Shown here: positions 24,841 through 33,251 of the stretch, piece after piece | Numbering within the stretch: the stretch's first letter is position 1 | Layout: each line of letters begins with the position of its first letter | Source: Victivallis vadensis | GTDB taxonomy: Bacteria > Verrucomicrobiota > Kiritimatiellia > UBA8416 > CAMCYG01 | Direction: 5' to 3' | NCBI GenBank assembly: GCA_945883775.1 | Contig: CAMCYG010000010.1 | Location: forward strand, 1 to 36,458 | Length of the DNA stretch: 36,458 nucleotides | Translations under genes and position numbers: made by a program | The notes under the pieces: model-generated | Seen by the model: the letters and a program-made list of their open reading frames with translations, nothing else | What the model was told of the DNA's origin: nothing | Databases searched by the model: none

Positions 24841-26346
24841 TCAACCGCCTTTTACATCTTTAAGAATCTTCTCTATGGCGCTCTTGACATCAGCATCCAT
24901 CACCTTGCGCTCCATGAACAGCTTGATATATCCCGGGTGACGGGCATTTATCATGTCGATCATCCTGCTTTCAAAATCCCGCACTTCGCCGACAGGCACA
25001 TCATCAAGAAAGCCGTTAATGCCTGCATATATAATTGCGACCTGTAAGGCCACATGCATCGGCGCATGTACATTCTGCTTCATAAGCTGCATAAGCCGCT
25101 GACCTCGATCCAGCTGTTTCTTTGTTGCAGCGTCAAGATCAGACGCAAACTGCGAGAAGCCAGCCAGCTCCCTGTACTGGGCGAGCTCCAACCGCAAAGA
25201 GCCAGCCGTTTGCTTCATAGCCTTGACCTGAGCATCGCCGCCGACGCGCGAGACCGAAATCCCAGGGTTCATCGCAGGGCGCTGGCCTGCATTGAAAAGG
25301 TCCGTCTCGAAAAATATCTGTCCATCCGTTATTGAAACAGTATTCGTAGGAATATAAGCAGATATATCGTTGGCCTGAGTTTCTACAATAGGTAACGCGG
25401 TAAGACTACCCCCTCCTTTATCACTGCTCATCTTCGCCGCACGTTCCAGCAACCTGGAATGCAAATAAAACACATCGCCCGGAAACGCTTCACGGCCTGG
25501 CGGGCGCCTCAACAGCAAAGAGAGCTGTCTGTACGCCTGGGCATGCTTGGTCAAATCATCATAAATTATAAGAGCATGCTGGCCGTTGTCCCTGTAATGC
25601 TCCGCCATCGTGCAACCAGAATATGCAGAGATGAACTGCATTGGAGCAGGATCTGATGCAGTAGCCGCAACTATAGTCGTGTACTCCATCGCACCCATCT
25701 TCTTTAGAAGCTCATAGACCTGCACAACAGTCGAACGCTTCTGCCCGATTGCAACGTAGAAACAATGCACATTCTCACCACGCTGATTGATGATCGTATC
25801 TATCGCCAGCGATGTCTTGCCAGTTTTACGGTCACCGATGACCAGCTCCCTCTGCCCTCTGCCTATCGGCGTAAGCGCATCTATCATCTTGTATCCGGTC
25901 TGCATCGGCTCCTTGACATCCTGTCTTTCTATGATGCCAGGCGCCTTGATCTCTATCATCCTGTAATCTTGCGTTTTAATCGGGATTCCGCCATCGATTG
26001 CATTACCGAGGGCATCGACTATACGGCCGACTACGGAAGGCCCTACCGGCACGCTGGCAATCTTTCCGGTTCTCTTGACAACATCGCCTTCCTTTATGTC
26101 CGCATCGTGTCCGAATATGGCAATACCCACATTGTCATCCTCAAGGTTCAACGCCATGCCGACAATGCCGTTAGAGAACTCTACAAGCTCGCCGGCCATG
26201 ACTTTTGCCAGGCCACTCGCCCTTGCGATACCGTCACCAACGCTAAGCACAGTGCCGATCTCCGCCACTTGCACAGCCACGTCAAAGCCGGTAAACTGTT
26301 TTTTTAATATTGATGATATTTCTTCTGGTCTAAGGTCTATACTCAT
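24841..26346 (-). CDS. atpA: F-type ATP synthase alpha subunit
   Basis: Non-catalytic nucleotide-binding subunit of F1, 501 residues, of normal length. It shows Walker [34 protein letters not shown], the Arg-finger region [16 protein letters not shown] and [18 protein letters not shown]. It starts ten bases after atpH. Confidence 0.98.
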   Translation of the reverse strand: MSIDLRPEEISSILKKQFTGFDVAVQVAEIGTVLSVGDGIARASGLAKVMAGELVEFSNGIVGMALNLEDDNVGIAIFGHDADIKEGDVVKRTGKIASVPVGPSVVGRIVDALGNAIDGGIPIKTQDYRMIEIKAPGIIERQDVKEPMQTGYKMIDALTPIGRGQRELVIGDRKTGKTSLAIDTIINQRGENVHCFYVAIGQKRSTVVQVYELLKKMGAMEYTTIVAATASDPAPMQFISAYSGCTMAEHYRDNGQHALIIYDDLTKHAQAYRQLSLLLRRPPGREAFPGDVFYLHSRLLERAAKMSSDKGGGSLTALPIVETQANDISAYIPTNTVSITDGQIFFETDLFNAGQRPAMNPGISVSRVGGDAQVKAMKQTAGSLRLELAQYRELAGFSQFASDLDAATKKQLDRGQRLMQLMKQNVHAPMHVALQVAIIYAGINGFLDDVPVGEVRDFESRMIDMINARHPGYIKLFMERKVMDADVKSAIEKILKDVKGG

Positions 26347-26355
26347 TTGCCCATC

Positions 26356-26895
26356 CTATGTATTCAGTGAATTTCTTTTCAGCGACTCAAGCATCCCGGA
26401 GACGCTCAGGTCGTAGAGAGTCCAGTCCATTAAAATTGTAAAGCCCCCGATTAGAGAGGCATCCTCGGCCGCCATCAATGCCACTTTTCCGGAAAGCTTC
26501 CGCTCCAGATGTTTTTGCACGGAGGTCTGCTGCCCTGCATCAAGCACAAACGGAGTTTTTATCAGCGCATCCGCCATTCCATTTGCTTTCATGTATATCT
26601 GAGAATAGGAGAAGGCGATATGCTCTAGCAGTACTATACGCCGCTTGACCTCCAGAAACCGCAAGAACTTCCAGAACAGCTCGCCACACCGCTTCTCGAA
26701 CAAGGCAGAAAGGATATCCATCCTTACCTTTGAGGGAAGCGCACAGTTTTTCACAAAAGCAGATAACTCGGCATTAGCCAACAGCAATTTGCTCAGCGAT
26801 GTCATGATGCTGTTCATCTTTTCCGCCTGCCCGTCTTCGGAGGCGAGATCATACAACATCTTAGCATATCGTTTAGCAGCCCTATGAACCTGCAT
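26356..26895 (-). CDS. atpH: F-type ATP synthase delta subunit (OSCP)
   Basis: Peripheral-stalk protein that ties the b subunits to the top of F1; 179 residues, the usual length. RAAKRYAKMLYDLASEDGQ opens the six-helix N-terminal domain, and the C-terminal region has LSGKVALMAAEDASLIGGFT and DWTLYDLSVSGMLESLKR, the family's end motif. It starts one base after the atpF stop. Confidence 0.95.
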   Translation of the reverse strand: MQVHRAAKRYAKMLYDLASEDGQAEKMNSIMTSLSKLLLANAELSAFVKNCALPSKVRMDILSALFEKRCGELFWKFLRFLEVKRRIVLLEHIAFSYSQIYMKANGMADALIKTPFVLDAGQQTSVQKHLERKLSGKVALMAAEDASLIGGFTILMDWTLYDLSVSGMLESLKRNSLNT

Positions 26896-26896
26896 A

Positions 26897-27454
26897 TCAA
26901 ACTTCCTTCAAATATTTCTCCACCAAGGCCTTGTTCTTACTACCATCAAGGTTCTCTGCCATTATTCTACTGGCCAGACCTATTGCGAGTTCTGCACTTT
27001 CCTTACGCAGAGACGCCCTTGCCCGCTCAGTTGCGCTTACAATCTCTTTCTGTGCGGCAACAAGCATCTGCGCTGCCTCTTCCTTGGCCTTCTTCTCTAT
27101 AACCGCAGCAATATCCCCTGCTGCGACCTTGGCACTATGCATCAGCTCCCTGCTCCTGGCCTCAACCTCAGCCAGCATTTGCTTACTCTTAGCCTGTGTA
27201 TTTGCAAGATCCTGCCTAGCCTGCTCCGCATCGTCGAGCGACTTCTTTATGGTATCTTCCCTTTTGGCAAGAACCTCCAGGATCGGCTTCCATGCTATCT
27301 TATACAGAAACACGGTCACGGAGATGAACACCACCCAGGTCAGCAGCACCATCCAGAAACTGACATCCAGCACGCCCGCTTGCTTTTCGCTGGAATGCCC
27401 GCCCTCCTGCGGCACAACCTCAATGGTCTCACTTGTATGAGGAGTATCGCTCAT
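26897..27454 (-). CDS. atpF: F-type ATP synthase b subunit
   Basis: Peripheral-stalk subunit, 185 residues. A short N-terminal tail precedes one membrane helix (about 29-51, VSFWMVLLTWVVFISVTVFL) with KPILEVLAKREDTIKKSLDD next. A long charged helix rich in Ala, Glu, Lys and Arg then runs to the C-terminus. The N-terminal ~25 residues before the helix are longer than in E. coli b. It lies between atpE and atpH. Confidence 0.95.
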   Translation of the reverse strand: MSDTPHTSETIEVVPQEGGHSSEKQAGVLDVSFWMVLLTWVVFISVTVFLYKIAWKPILEVLAKREDTIKKSLDDAEQARQDLANTQAKSKQMLAEVEARSRELMHSAKVAAGDIAAVIEKKAKEEAAQMLVAAQKEIVSATERARASLRKESAELAIGLASRIMAENLDGSKNKALVEKYLKEV

Positions 27455-27475
27455 TTGACTATTCCTTGTAATTGC

Positions 27476-27682
27476 CTATTTGACAAGCAGGCAGATAATG
27501 GCGCAGAACAGCGCAACGCCCTCGACGAGAGCCGCGGCGATGAACATCGTTGTCTGAATTTTGGCCGTCATCTCAGGCTGCCTCGCCATGCTGTTTACTG
27601 CAGCCGCACCCACGAGACCAACGCCCAAACCCGCACCTATACTCACCAAACCCGCACCTATCGCTACAATCGAACCACCCAT
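27476..27682 (-). CDS. atpE: F-type ATP synthase c subunit
   Basis: Rotor-ring proteolipid of Fo, 68 residues, two helices. The loop ARQPE (33-37) and the ion-binding carboxylate Glu54 in AALVEGVALF are in place. Compared with Na+-type c subunits, the helix-1 Gln position is Val and the residue after the carboxylate is Gly rather than Ser. The ring should therefore carry protons. It starts 17 bases after the atpB stop. Confidence 0.96.
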   Translation of the reverse strand: MGGSIVAIGAGLVSIGAGLGVGLVGAAAVNSMARQPEMTAKIQTTMFIAAALVEGVALFCAIICLLVK

Positions 27683-27699
27683 TTGAACCTCCTTATTTT

Positions 27700-28515
27700 C
27701 TAATGTTCTGAATGATACCTCTCACCAATGAAGACCGCCGAAAGAAGCGTAAATATGTAAGCCTGCAATAGAGACACAAATATCTCCATTATAAAGATAC
27801 CGAAAGCCATAACCATGAAAGGCAACCCCCAGGCTCCCAGTATCAGCAAAAGACCGATCATGAAGAATATCACCATATGGCCCGCCATCATATTTGCAAA
27901 AAGTCGGATCATCAGCGCCACGGTCTTTATGAAAAGACCCGCCACCTCTACAGGAACAAGCAGAAGCAGAACCGGCCACGGCACCCCGTGCGGAATAAAG
28001 CCCTTGAAGAACCCTACCAGCCCATTTTTATATATTCCGCCGAATACCATAAAAAAGAACGATATAAGCGCCAACGCACAGGTCACACTAAGATTACCAG
28101 TTGCAGCTCCAAAACAGGGCACCAGCCCTATCAGATTTGCGAAAAGGATGAAGAAGAAGAAACTGCAAAAAATAGGAGTCATCTTCAAACCATCTGATTT
28201 ACCAAGATATTGAATACATATCTCATCACGGATAAACAGAACAAAGATTTCGAGCAGGTTGGTAATACCGCGGGGGGCCCCATCACGTTTTTTATACAAG
28301 AAACCGAACACAACTATCATCAAAAATGCTGTAAGCAAAAGCATCATCCCGTGGAGCGTCACGAAGAAGGGAATCTCAACCTGGGTGAAAGGTATCGTTA
28401 TCGAGTCGAACGGGAGTTTCATCACTACCCTGTCCGCGACATGATGATTGACAAAAGCTGCAACAGCATCAGTGCGCTGGGACATTAAATCGACTTTAGC
28501 CAGTCCGTTTGTCAT
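27700..28515 (-). CDS. atpB: F-type ATP synthase a subunit
   Basis: Fo stator channel, 271 residues with five to six membrane helices. The essential Arg204 lies in LMIRLFANMMAGH (201-213), and the C-terminal helix holds FVSLLQAYIFTLLSAVFI. The ATG at 28513-28515 overlaps the end of the atpZ gene by 20 bases and has AAGGGG ten bases upstream; Met11 (28485) is a weaker alternative. Confidence 0.96.
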   Translation of the reverse strand: MTNGLAKVDLMSQRTDAVAAFVNHHVADRVVMKLPFDSITIPFTQVEIPFFVTLHGMMLLLTAFLMIVVFGFLYKKRDGAPRGITNLLEIFVLFIRDEICIQYLGKSDGLKMTPIFCSFFFFILFANLIGLVPCFGAATGNLSVTCALALISFFFMVFGGIYKNGLVGFFKGFIPHGVPWPVLLLLVPVEVAGLFIKTVALMIRLFANMMAGHMVIFFMIGLLLILGAWGLPFMVMAFGIFIMEIFVSLLQAYIFTLLSAVFIGERYHSEH

Positions 28516-28777
28516 TTACGTCAAACCCCTTGTCGTTATCTGGTTTTTTGTTCAGAAGCAATATCACCTTCCAGAACTCATACACCATATACAAGACACC
28601 CAACACAAAACCTAACAATGTCCAAAGTATCCCACCACCTATATGCTTGTCAATACTGTAGCCCAGAAAAGTGAACAATCCAACTCCGGCCACTACGTTG
28701 ATTCCCAGCGACAACGCACGAGATGCCCCTTGACTCCTCATGCTATCGCTATTTGTGGCGTCATCGCTACTTTTCAT
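28496..28777 (-). CDS. AtpZ/AtpI-family ATP synthase accessory protein
   Basis: A 93-residue protein with a polar N-terminus and two membrane helices (about 25-44 and 49-72), of the AtpZ/AtpI type (PF09527-like, with GYSIDKHIGGG between the helices). Relatives sit at the head of atp operons and are linked to c-ring assembly or Mg/Ca transport. It is the first gene of the operon atpZ-B-E-F-H-A-G-D-C. No SD is seen, and the predicted promoter leaves only about six leader bases. Confidence 0.85.
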   Translation of the reverse strand: MKSSDDATNSDSMRSQGASRALSLGINVVAGVGLFTFLGYSIDKHIGGGILWTLLGFVLGVLYMVYEFWKVILLLNKKPDNDKGFDVNDKRTG

Positions 28778-28789
28778 CTATTGACGTTA

Positions 28790-28818
28790 CTTTAAAAAGC
28801 AAAACTAGTACTTGTCAA
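28790..28818 (-). promoter_or_regulatory. predicted promoter for the ATP synthase operon
   Basis: On the minus strand a perfect TTGACA (28813-28818) is 17 bases from TTAAAG (28790-28795). The transcript would start near 28783, about six bases before the first ATG. The -35 is shared with the plus-strand promoter through the palindrome CTTGTCAAG. Confidence 0.5.
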
Positions 28819-28839
28819 GACCGGATATATGTATAAAAT
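28812..28839 (+). promoter_or_regulatory. predicted promoter for the kinase-like/PPK2 operon
   Basis: TTGTCA (28812-28817) and TAAAAT (28834-28839) are 16 bases apart. The leader of about 17 bases carries AGGAG ahead of the ATG at 28863. It overlaps the atp operon promoter at the -35, so polymerase binding in one direction should exclude the other. Confidence 0.45.
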
Positions 28840-28862
28840 GTTATTCATATTAGGAGACACAT

Positions 28863-29552
28863 ATGCATCATATCGAACTGGTCAAAGAATATCTGCGCGA
28901 CAAAGGAATTAAGAAGAGTATAACACCGTCAGGACTGCCTTTTATAACAATATCCAGGGAAGCCGGTGCAGGCGGCCACCTGCTCGCGCATGTCATCGTA
29001 ACTGATCTAATGAAGGAGATTGGCGAAATATATCGAGGCTGGGAAGTATGCGACAAGGACATCTTCCATATGATGGGGCAGGATAAGGAAATCAACGCAT
29101 CAGTCAACGACCTGATGACGGAGAAAATGAATTCCGAATGGTTTCAATTCGTCAATGGCCTGTTTTCAGGCAGGGAAGATGAATATATGCACCATAAGAT
29201 GTCCTTTAATGTGATACGCCTGATTGCAGCACTAGGTAAAGTGGTTATCGTAGGCAGAGCTGGAGCCTTCGTAACAGCTGGAATACACGGAGGTATACAC
29301 ATAAGACTGGTCGCTCGCGAGTCTGCTAGAATCCGCTGGATGATGAAGAAATTCAACATCAATCAGGAACAGGCCGAGAAAATGGTAAAGGAACAGGATC
29401 ATGACAAAAAGAAGTTAGTGCAAACCTTTTTCCACGCTGACATTGCCGACCCCCTTCATTATCACTGCGTCTGGAACACGGAGATGGCATCAATGCATGA
29501 GATTTCCAGAGCCGTGATAAACATCATTAAAATGAGGTTTACCAAGGAATAG
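28863..29552 (+). CDS. cytidylate-kinase-like family protein
   Basis: A 229-residue P-loop protein of the cytidylate-kinase-like family (PF13189 type). The nucleotide-binding segment ITISREAGAGGHLLA spans residues 28-42. CDKDIFHMM and VVIVGRAGAFVTAG follow, then LVARESARIRWMMKKFNI, the Arg-rich lid. Relatives are annotated as cytidylate kinases, but their substrates are rarely tested. The ATG at 28863 has AGGAG six bases upstream. Its stop overlaps the SD of the PPK2 gene, so the two form an operon. Confidence 0.85.
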   Translation: MHHIELVKEYLRDKGIKKSITPSGLPFITISREAGAGGHLLAHVIVTDLMKEIGEIYRGWEVCDKDIFHMMGQDKEINASVNDLMTEKMNSEWFQFVNGLFSGREDEYMHHKMSFNVIRLIAALGKVVIVGRAGAFVTAGIHGGIHIRLVARESARIRWMMKKFNINQEQAEKMVKEQDHDKKKLVQTFFHADIADPLHYHCVWNTEMASMHEISRAVINIIKMRFTKE

Positions 29553-29561
29553 GAGGCCTCA

Positions 29562-31061
29562 ATGCTGGAAAACATCGACCTGACTCGCTGTGTCGCCAAG
29601 GATGAGTATAAGAAACGGAAGCAGAGCCTTGAACTGAAACTGGCGGAACTGCAACGAAAAGCCAAAGACCTCAAGATTCCAATTATGATCGTGTTTGAGG
29701 GATGGGATGCGGCAGGAAAAGGAACGCTGATAAATAACCTCATCCTCCCCATGGATCCTCGGGGGTTCAACGTCTTTTCCACTTTGCCACCTAATGAGGA
29801 GGAAGCACACCGGCCGTTCCTTTGGAGATTCTGGAAACGCACGCCCGCCAACGGCAGAATTGCGATCTTCGACCGCAGCTGGTACCGCAGGGTCCTTGTC
29901 GACAGGGTCGAAGAGAACATCGACAATAAAGAACTTGCCCAGGCGTTTGAGGACATCACATCATTCGAACGTCAGTTGGCCGATGACGGAAATGTGATCA
30001 TCAAGATGTTCCTGCACATTTCGAAGAAGGAACAAAAGGAAAGATTCAAGAAGCTTACAAAAAACCCGGCCACTGCGTGGAGAGTGTCGGAGGGCGACCT
30101 CAAGAGACACAAACAGTACAAGCAATACATGCGGGCAATAGAGGACATGCTGGCAGAGACCGACTCCGAATACGCCCCATGGACATTGATCGAGGCACAT
30201 GACCGCCGTTTCGCCGATCTGAAGATCTTCGACACAGTCATCACGGCGATAGAAGATGGCATTGAAAAGAAAGAAAAGCGTTCAGGAATAAAAGAAGCCG
30301 TCTCGAAAATGGCAAAGAAGGTAAAGGCTGAACAGCCAGACACCCTCAATTCCACCGTGCTGGACCGAATTGATACGTCAAAGAGCCTGGAACGGGATGA
30401 GTACAAGAAACAGCTCGATGAAAAACAGGATGAACTGCGGGAGCTTGAGCACAAGATTTATCTCCACAGGATCCCTGTGATGATAGCTTACGAAGGATGG
30501 GATGCCGCTGGAAAAGGCGGAAACATGCGCAGATTGACCCAGAATCTGGACCCACGGGGATATGAGGTCGTACCGATTGCCGCCCCTAACGACATAGAGA
30601 AAGCGCACCACTACCTCTGGCGTTTCTGGAACCAGATGCCCAAAGCTGGCCACATAACTATATATGACAGGACCTGGTACGGCCGAGTGCTGGTGGAACG
30701 AGTAGAAGGATTCTGCTCGGAAGATGAATGGCGACGCGCTTTCCGGGAAATTAACGAAATGGAACAACACATGACCAATTTCGGCGCCGTAATCGTCAAA
30801 TTCTGGCTCCACATCAGCAAAGACGAACAATTACGCCGCTTCAAGGAACGTCAAAAAACTCCGCACAAACAGTGGAAGATCACCGATGAAGATTGGCGTA
30901 ACAGAGAGAAATGGGACAAATACAAGGCAGCTATTGAGGAAATGATATTCCGCACAAGCACCAGAAATGCTCCCTGGACAATAGTAGAGTCCAACGACAA
31001 ATTGCACGCCAGAATCAAGTGCCTCGATACTGTCATCAAGGCTATTAAAAGCAAATTATAG
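29562..31061 (+). CDS. tandem-domain polyphosphate kinase 2 (class II type, polyphosphate:AMP phosphotransferase)
   Basis: A 499-residue protein with two PPK2 domains. Domain 1 has Walker A GWDAAGKG (47-54) and IFDRSWYRRVLVDRV. Domain 2 has GWDAAGKG (312-319) and IYDRTWYGRVLVERV; DPRG follows Walker A in both. Characterised two-domain PPK2s transfer phosphate from polyphosphate to AMP, giving ADP. Both domains keep the Walker Lys (K53 and K318), so both could be active. A strong SD (AGGAGG) overlaps the stop of the kinase-like gene. With the divergent atp operon this makes a nucleotide-phosphorylation locus. No ppk1 or ppx is in the window. Confidence 0.92.
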   Translation: MLENIDLTRCVAKDEYKKRKQSLELKLAELQRKAKDLKIPIMIVFEGWDAAGKGTLINNLILPMDPRGFNVFSTLPPNEEEAHRPFLWRFWKRTPANGRIAIFDRSWYRRVLVDRVEENIDNKELAQAFEDITSFERQLADDGNVIIKMFLHISKKEQKERFKKLTKNPATAWRVSEGDLKRHKQYKQYMRAIEDMLAETDSEYAPWTLIEAHDRRFADLKIFDTVITAIEDGIEKKEKRSGIKEAVSKMAKKVKAEQPDTLNSTVLDRIDTSKSLERDEYKKQLDEKQDELRELEHKIYLHRIPVMIAYEGWDAAGKGGNMRRLTQNLDPRGYEVVPIAAPNDIEKAHHYLWRFWNQMPKAGHITIYDRTWYGRVLVERVEGFCSEDEWRRAFREINEMEQHMTNFGAVIVKFWLHISKDEQLRRFKERQKTPHKQWKITDEDWRNREKWDKYKAAIEEMIFRTSTRNAPWTIVESNDKLHARIKCLDTVIKAIKSKL

Positions 31062-31068
31062 CCTATCT

Positions 31069-31095
31069 TGCACCATGCAGGTGCGAAATATCGTT
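31069..31095 (+). terminator. weak possible terminator after the PPK2 gene
   Basis: GCACC and GGTGC form a 5-bp hairpin about ten bases after the PPK2 stop, with a short TTTT a few bases further on. The stem is too short for confidence, but it is the only candidate in this 72-base gap. Confidence 0.25.
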
Positions 31096-31133
31096 TTCTA
31101 GGCTTTGGCATGCAGCGTATATATATAAGGATC

Positions 31134-31463
31134 TTATCTGCGCTTTCTACGGCGGATATATATATCAAGAATGGACACTACCCAGACAACGCCAGTCATC
31201 AGAAAATATTTTCCAACAGGGAGCCAGTAGACGTTGGCCTCCCGCATAGCTGACGGATCAGGAAATGCTTTATAGAAAGCAATCAACAGTTTGACCGCAC
31301 TCATAGTGAATAGCGCGAACGGCACTAAGAAGGTAAGAGTCAAAACCGTTCCAGACAGCCACCGCTTCTGCATTAACTGGCCGGCACCAGGAAACGCGCA
31401 TGACGAAAGAATCAAAGCATTAATGTAGCGCTTCTCTTCAGTAACTAAAACTGGTGGTTTCAT
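31134..31463 (-). CDS. small membrane protein of unknown function with a PGxGQ motif
   Basis: 109 residues. It has a hydrophobic segment at about 14-30, clear membrane helices at about 37-60 and 83-103, and a basic C-terminal tail (RRRKRR). The stretch LSSCAFPGAGQLMQKRWLSG resembles the PGxGQxYxGR..-G signature of TM2/DUF5683-like small membrane proteins, whose function is unknown. It is convergent with the PPK2 gene. The ATG at 31461-31463 has only a distant AGGA. Base composition looks like that of its neighbours. Confidence 0.6.
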   Translation of the reverse strand: MKPPVLVTEEKRYINALILSSCAFPGAGQLMQKRWLSGTVLTLTFLVPFALFTMSAVKLLIAFYKAFPDPSAMREANVYWLPVGKYFLMTGVVWVVSILDIYIRRRKRR

Positions 31464-31480
31464 ATTCTATTTCATCCTAC

Positions 31481-31544
31481 TGTAGGAGTCGCAACCCTTT
31501 GCGACGATCGAGAAGAATCGCCGATGCGGGGATCGGCTCCTACA
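31481..31544. repeat. BIME-like pair of inverted REP elements, TGTAGGAG...CTCCTACA
   Basis: Outer arms TGTAGGAG (31481-31488) and CTCCTACA (31537-31544) are perfect complements. Just inside each is a hairpin: GTCGCAA/TTGCGAC (31488-31494/31499-31505) and GCCGAT/ATCGGC near 31520-31537. Each half reads as a GTAG head followed by a palindrome, the layout of REP elements, and the two halves face each other. It sits in the 148-base gap between the small membrane protein and the subtilisin-like protease. Nothing else is seen in that gap. Confidence 0.7.
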
Positions 31545-31611
31545 ATGGAAAGCGCAAGTTCGAATTACTTCACAATACGCTCTGATCGTTGCTCTATTCA
31601 CCTACCGCCCA

Positions 31612-33168
31612 TCAATACACCGGCTTAAACTCTTTAATCATTATTCTATAAAAACGCGGACCAATATTGGTCGCCGACGCATCATCCGCCCAACTTGCAT
31701 TAGTGCCAGCATATAGAATATTGGTTTTAGCAGTCCATAACCCGGCCGGCGACGACGCGTATTCAATGTAATAAGGCAGTTTGTTGCTGGCATTATCCGG
31801 ACACATCCACGAAAAAGCCACTTGCCCACTATTTGTCGATTCAAGCGCGGTAAAAGCAGTCTTTGCTAGAATGAGGGAATTATAAATATTCAGCACCCCC
31901 CACCCATAAGACTCATCCCACCCTGCCACATCGTTAGTATCGACACTTACCCTATCCATCGCGCCAGCACACAAGAGCGTCCGAACCTGACTGCAATTTA
32001 AATCCGGACGCAGGGAACATATAAGCGAAGCCGCACCGGCGACCATCGGCGCGGCAAATGAGGTTCCGATTCCGTTCATATTAAACGAGCCACTGATTCC
32101 CAGGTAATAGACGTTTGTCCCTGGCGCAACAAGCGCGATGTTCGTGCCGGTAAGACTTCCCGCCCAGCGCATGCCGTTTGTATCGCTACCGCCCACTGCT
32201 ATACAGGACGGCAAAAGTCCGGGATAAGTCCTGGAATATGGCGCATTATGCGTTATAGATACAACAATTACTCCGTTACTCACGGCCCGGTTAACCGCAT
32301 TGCTAAGGCTGCTGTCGGGATTTGTTGTTCCCACAGACAAGTTGATCACCTTGGCGCCGTTCGTCACGGCCCAGTCGATGGCATTTGCCATGTGCGCAAC
32401 CATTGTACTGTTGTTGGTATTGAGGATTTTTATCGGCATAAGCCTGCAGCCCCAGTCAATGCCGGCACCCGAGTAACCGTTACTGCTGTTTGCCAGCAAT
32501 ATAGAGGCAACTGCTGTGCCATGGCTATCAAAGGAATCATCCATCGGATCAGAATCACTATTCCAGAAGTCCCAGCCAGGAACCCAGCGGCCTGTAAATT
32601 CTGCATTATTGGTATCACATCCGGAATCAATCACTGCAACAACCACGCCCGTACTACCGCGGGTTATATCCCACGCCTCCGGGGCATGAATCCGCCCTGC
32701 AACAACCGAGTTCGTGAGATACCATTGATATCTGTAATTTTCATCTGACGGAATAACCGACCCCGCATACGCAATCTGATCCAATTCCGCGTATTCTACC
32801 AATGGATGAGTTTTCAAGCGCTCTACGACAGTCACAGGATCTACTCCAGCCGGCAGACGCAGATACATAAACTGGTCAAGGTTGATATTGTATTCGCCAC
32901 TCAGGTAGTAGTTCTTATTTTCTTTTTTCTTCTTCCACTTCGAGAATCCGTTCTCCTCCAGATAAGCGCCGGCAGGAATGCTAAGCCTTGCGGCTATGGT
33001 AGAGAGCTGATTTTTATCATCCTGGCGCAGGAATTTCTTAACCTCGTCTGACTTGATTTTAACCAGAATATGATCGGCGGCGTGTTTTGGCGTCTTTGCA
33101 TCTGGTTGTACAGCCAGACCTGCGGAAAGCGAGAAGAATGCTCCAAATATTATCCAAATGAATTTCAC
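31612..33168 (-). CDS. secreted subtilisin-like serine protease (S8 family)
   Basis: 518 residues. A signal peptide (about 1-19, FIWIIFGAFFSLSAGLA) leads into a pro-region (~30-150) containing an inhibitor-I9-like LVEYAELDQIAY. The catalytic domain has Asp181 (VAVIDSGCD), His216 (SHGTAVASI), the oxyanion Asn308 (SITHNAP) and Ser370 (GTSFAAPMVAGAASL), so the triad is complete. The C-terminal ~75 residues form a small beta-rich domain (YYIEYASSPAGLW, WADDASAT, FYRI) of a style common in PVC bacteria. The start is GTG with no SD. Export is certain to the periplasm at least; the target is unknown. Confidence 0.92.
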   Translation of the reverse strand: MKFIWIIFGAFFSLSAGLAVQPDAKTPKHAADHILVKIKSDEVKKFLRQDDKNQLSTIAARLSIPAGAYLEENGFSKWKKKKENKNYYLSGEYNINLDQFMYLRLPAGVDPVTVVERLKTHPLVEYAELDQIAYAGSVIPSDENYRYQWYLTNSVVAGRIHAPEAWDITRGSTGVVVAVIDSGCDTNNAEFTGRWVPGWDFWNSDSDPMDDSFDSHGTAVASILLANSSNGYSGAGIDWGCRLMPIKILNTNNSTMVAHMANAIDWAVTNGAKVINLSVGTTNPDSSLSNAVNRAVSNGVIVVSITHNAPYSRTYPGLLPSCIAVGGSDTNGMRWAGSLTGTNIALVAPGTNVYYLGISGSFNMNGIGTSFAAPMVAGAASLICSLRPDLNCSQVRTLLCAGAMDRVSVDTNDVAGWDESYGWGVLNIYNSLILAKTAFTALESTNSGQVAFSWMCPDNASNKLPYYIEYASSPAGLWTAKTNILYAGTNASWADDASATNIGPRFYRIMIKEFKPVY

Positions 33169-33175
33169 GCGCAGT

Positions 33176-33204
33176 ATGTTAGCATTTCGCCCTGAGTATC
33201 ACAA
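33176..33204 (-). promoter_or_regulatory. predicted promoter for the subtilisin-like protease gene
   Basis: On the minus strand TTGTGA (33199-33204) and TAACAT (33176-33181) are 17 bases apart. The start would be only one or two bases before the GTG start codon, implying a leaderless mRNA. Confidence 0.4.
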
Positions 33205-33211
33205 GTTTGGA

Positions 33212-33240
33212 TTGACAGTTGGCCTGTTCACCTTGATTAT
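33212..33240 (+). promoter_or_regulatory. predicted promoter for recD2
   Basis: A perfect TTGACA (33212-33217) and GATTAT (33235-33240) are 17 bases apart. The transcript would begin about five bases before the ATG at 33252, with no SD. It lies head-to-head with the protease promoter, only eight bases away. Confidence 0.45.
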
Positions 33241-33251
33241 TCATTCCTTTT

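Noticed and set aside
27476-27682. Na+-coupled ATP synthase c ring
   Set aside because: The Gln and Ser ligands of Na+-type c subunits are replaced by Val and Gly; only the carboxylate Glu54 remains, which fits protons.
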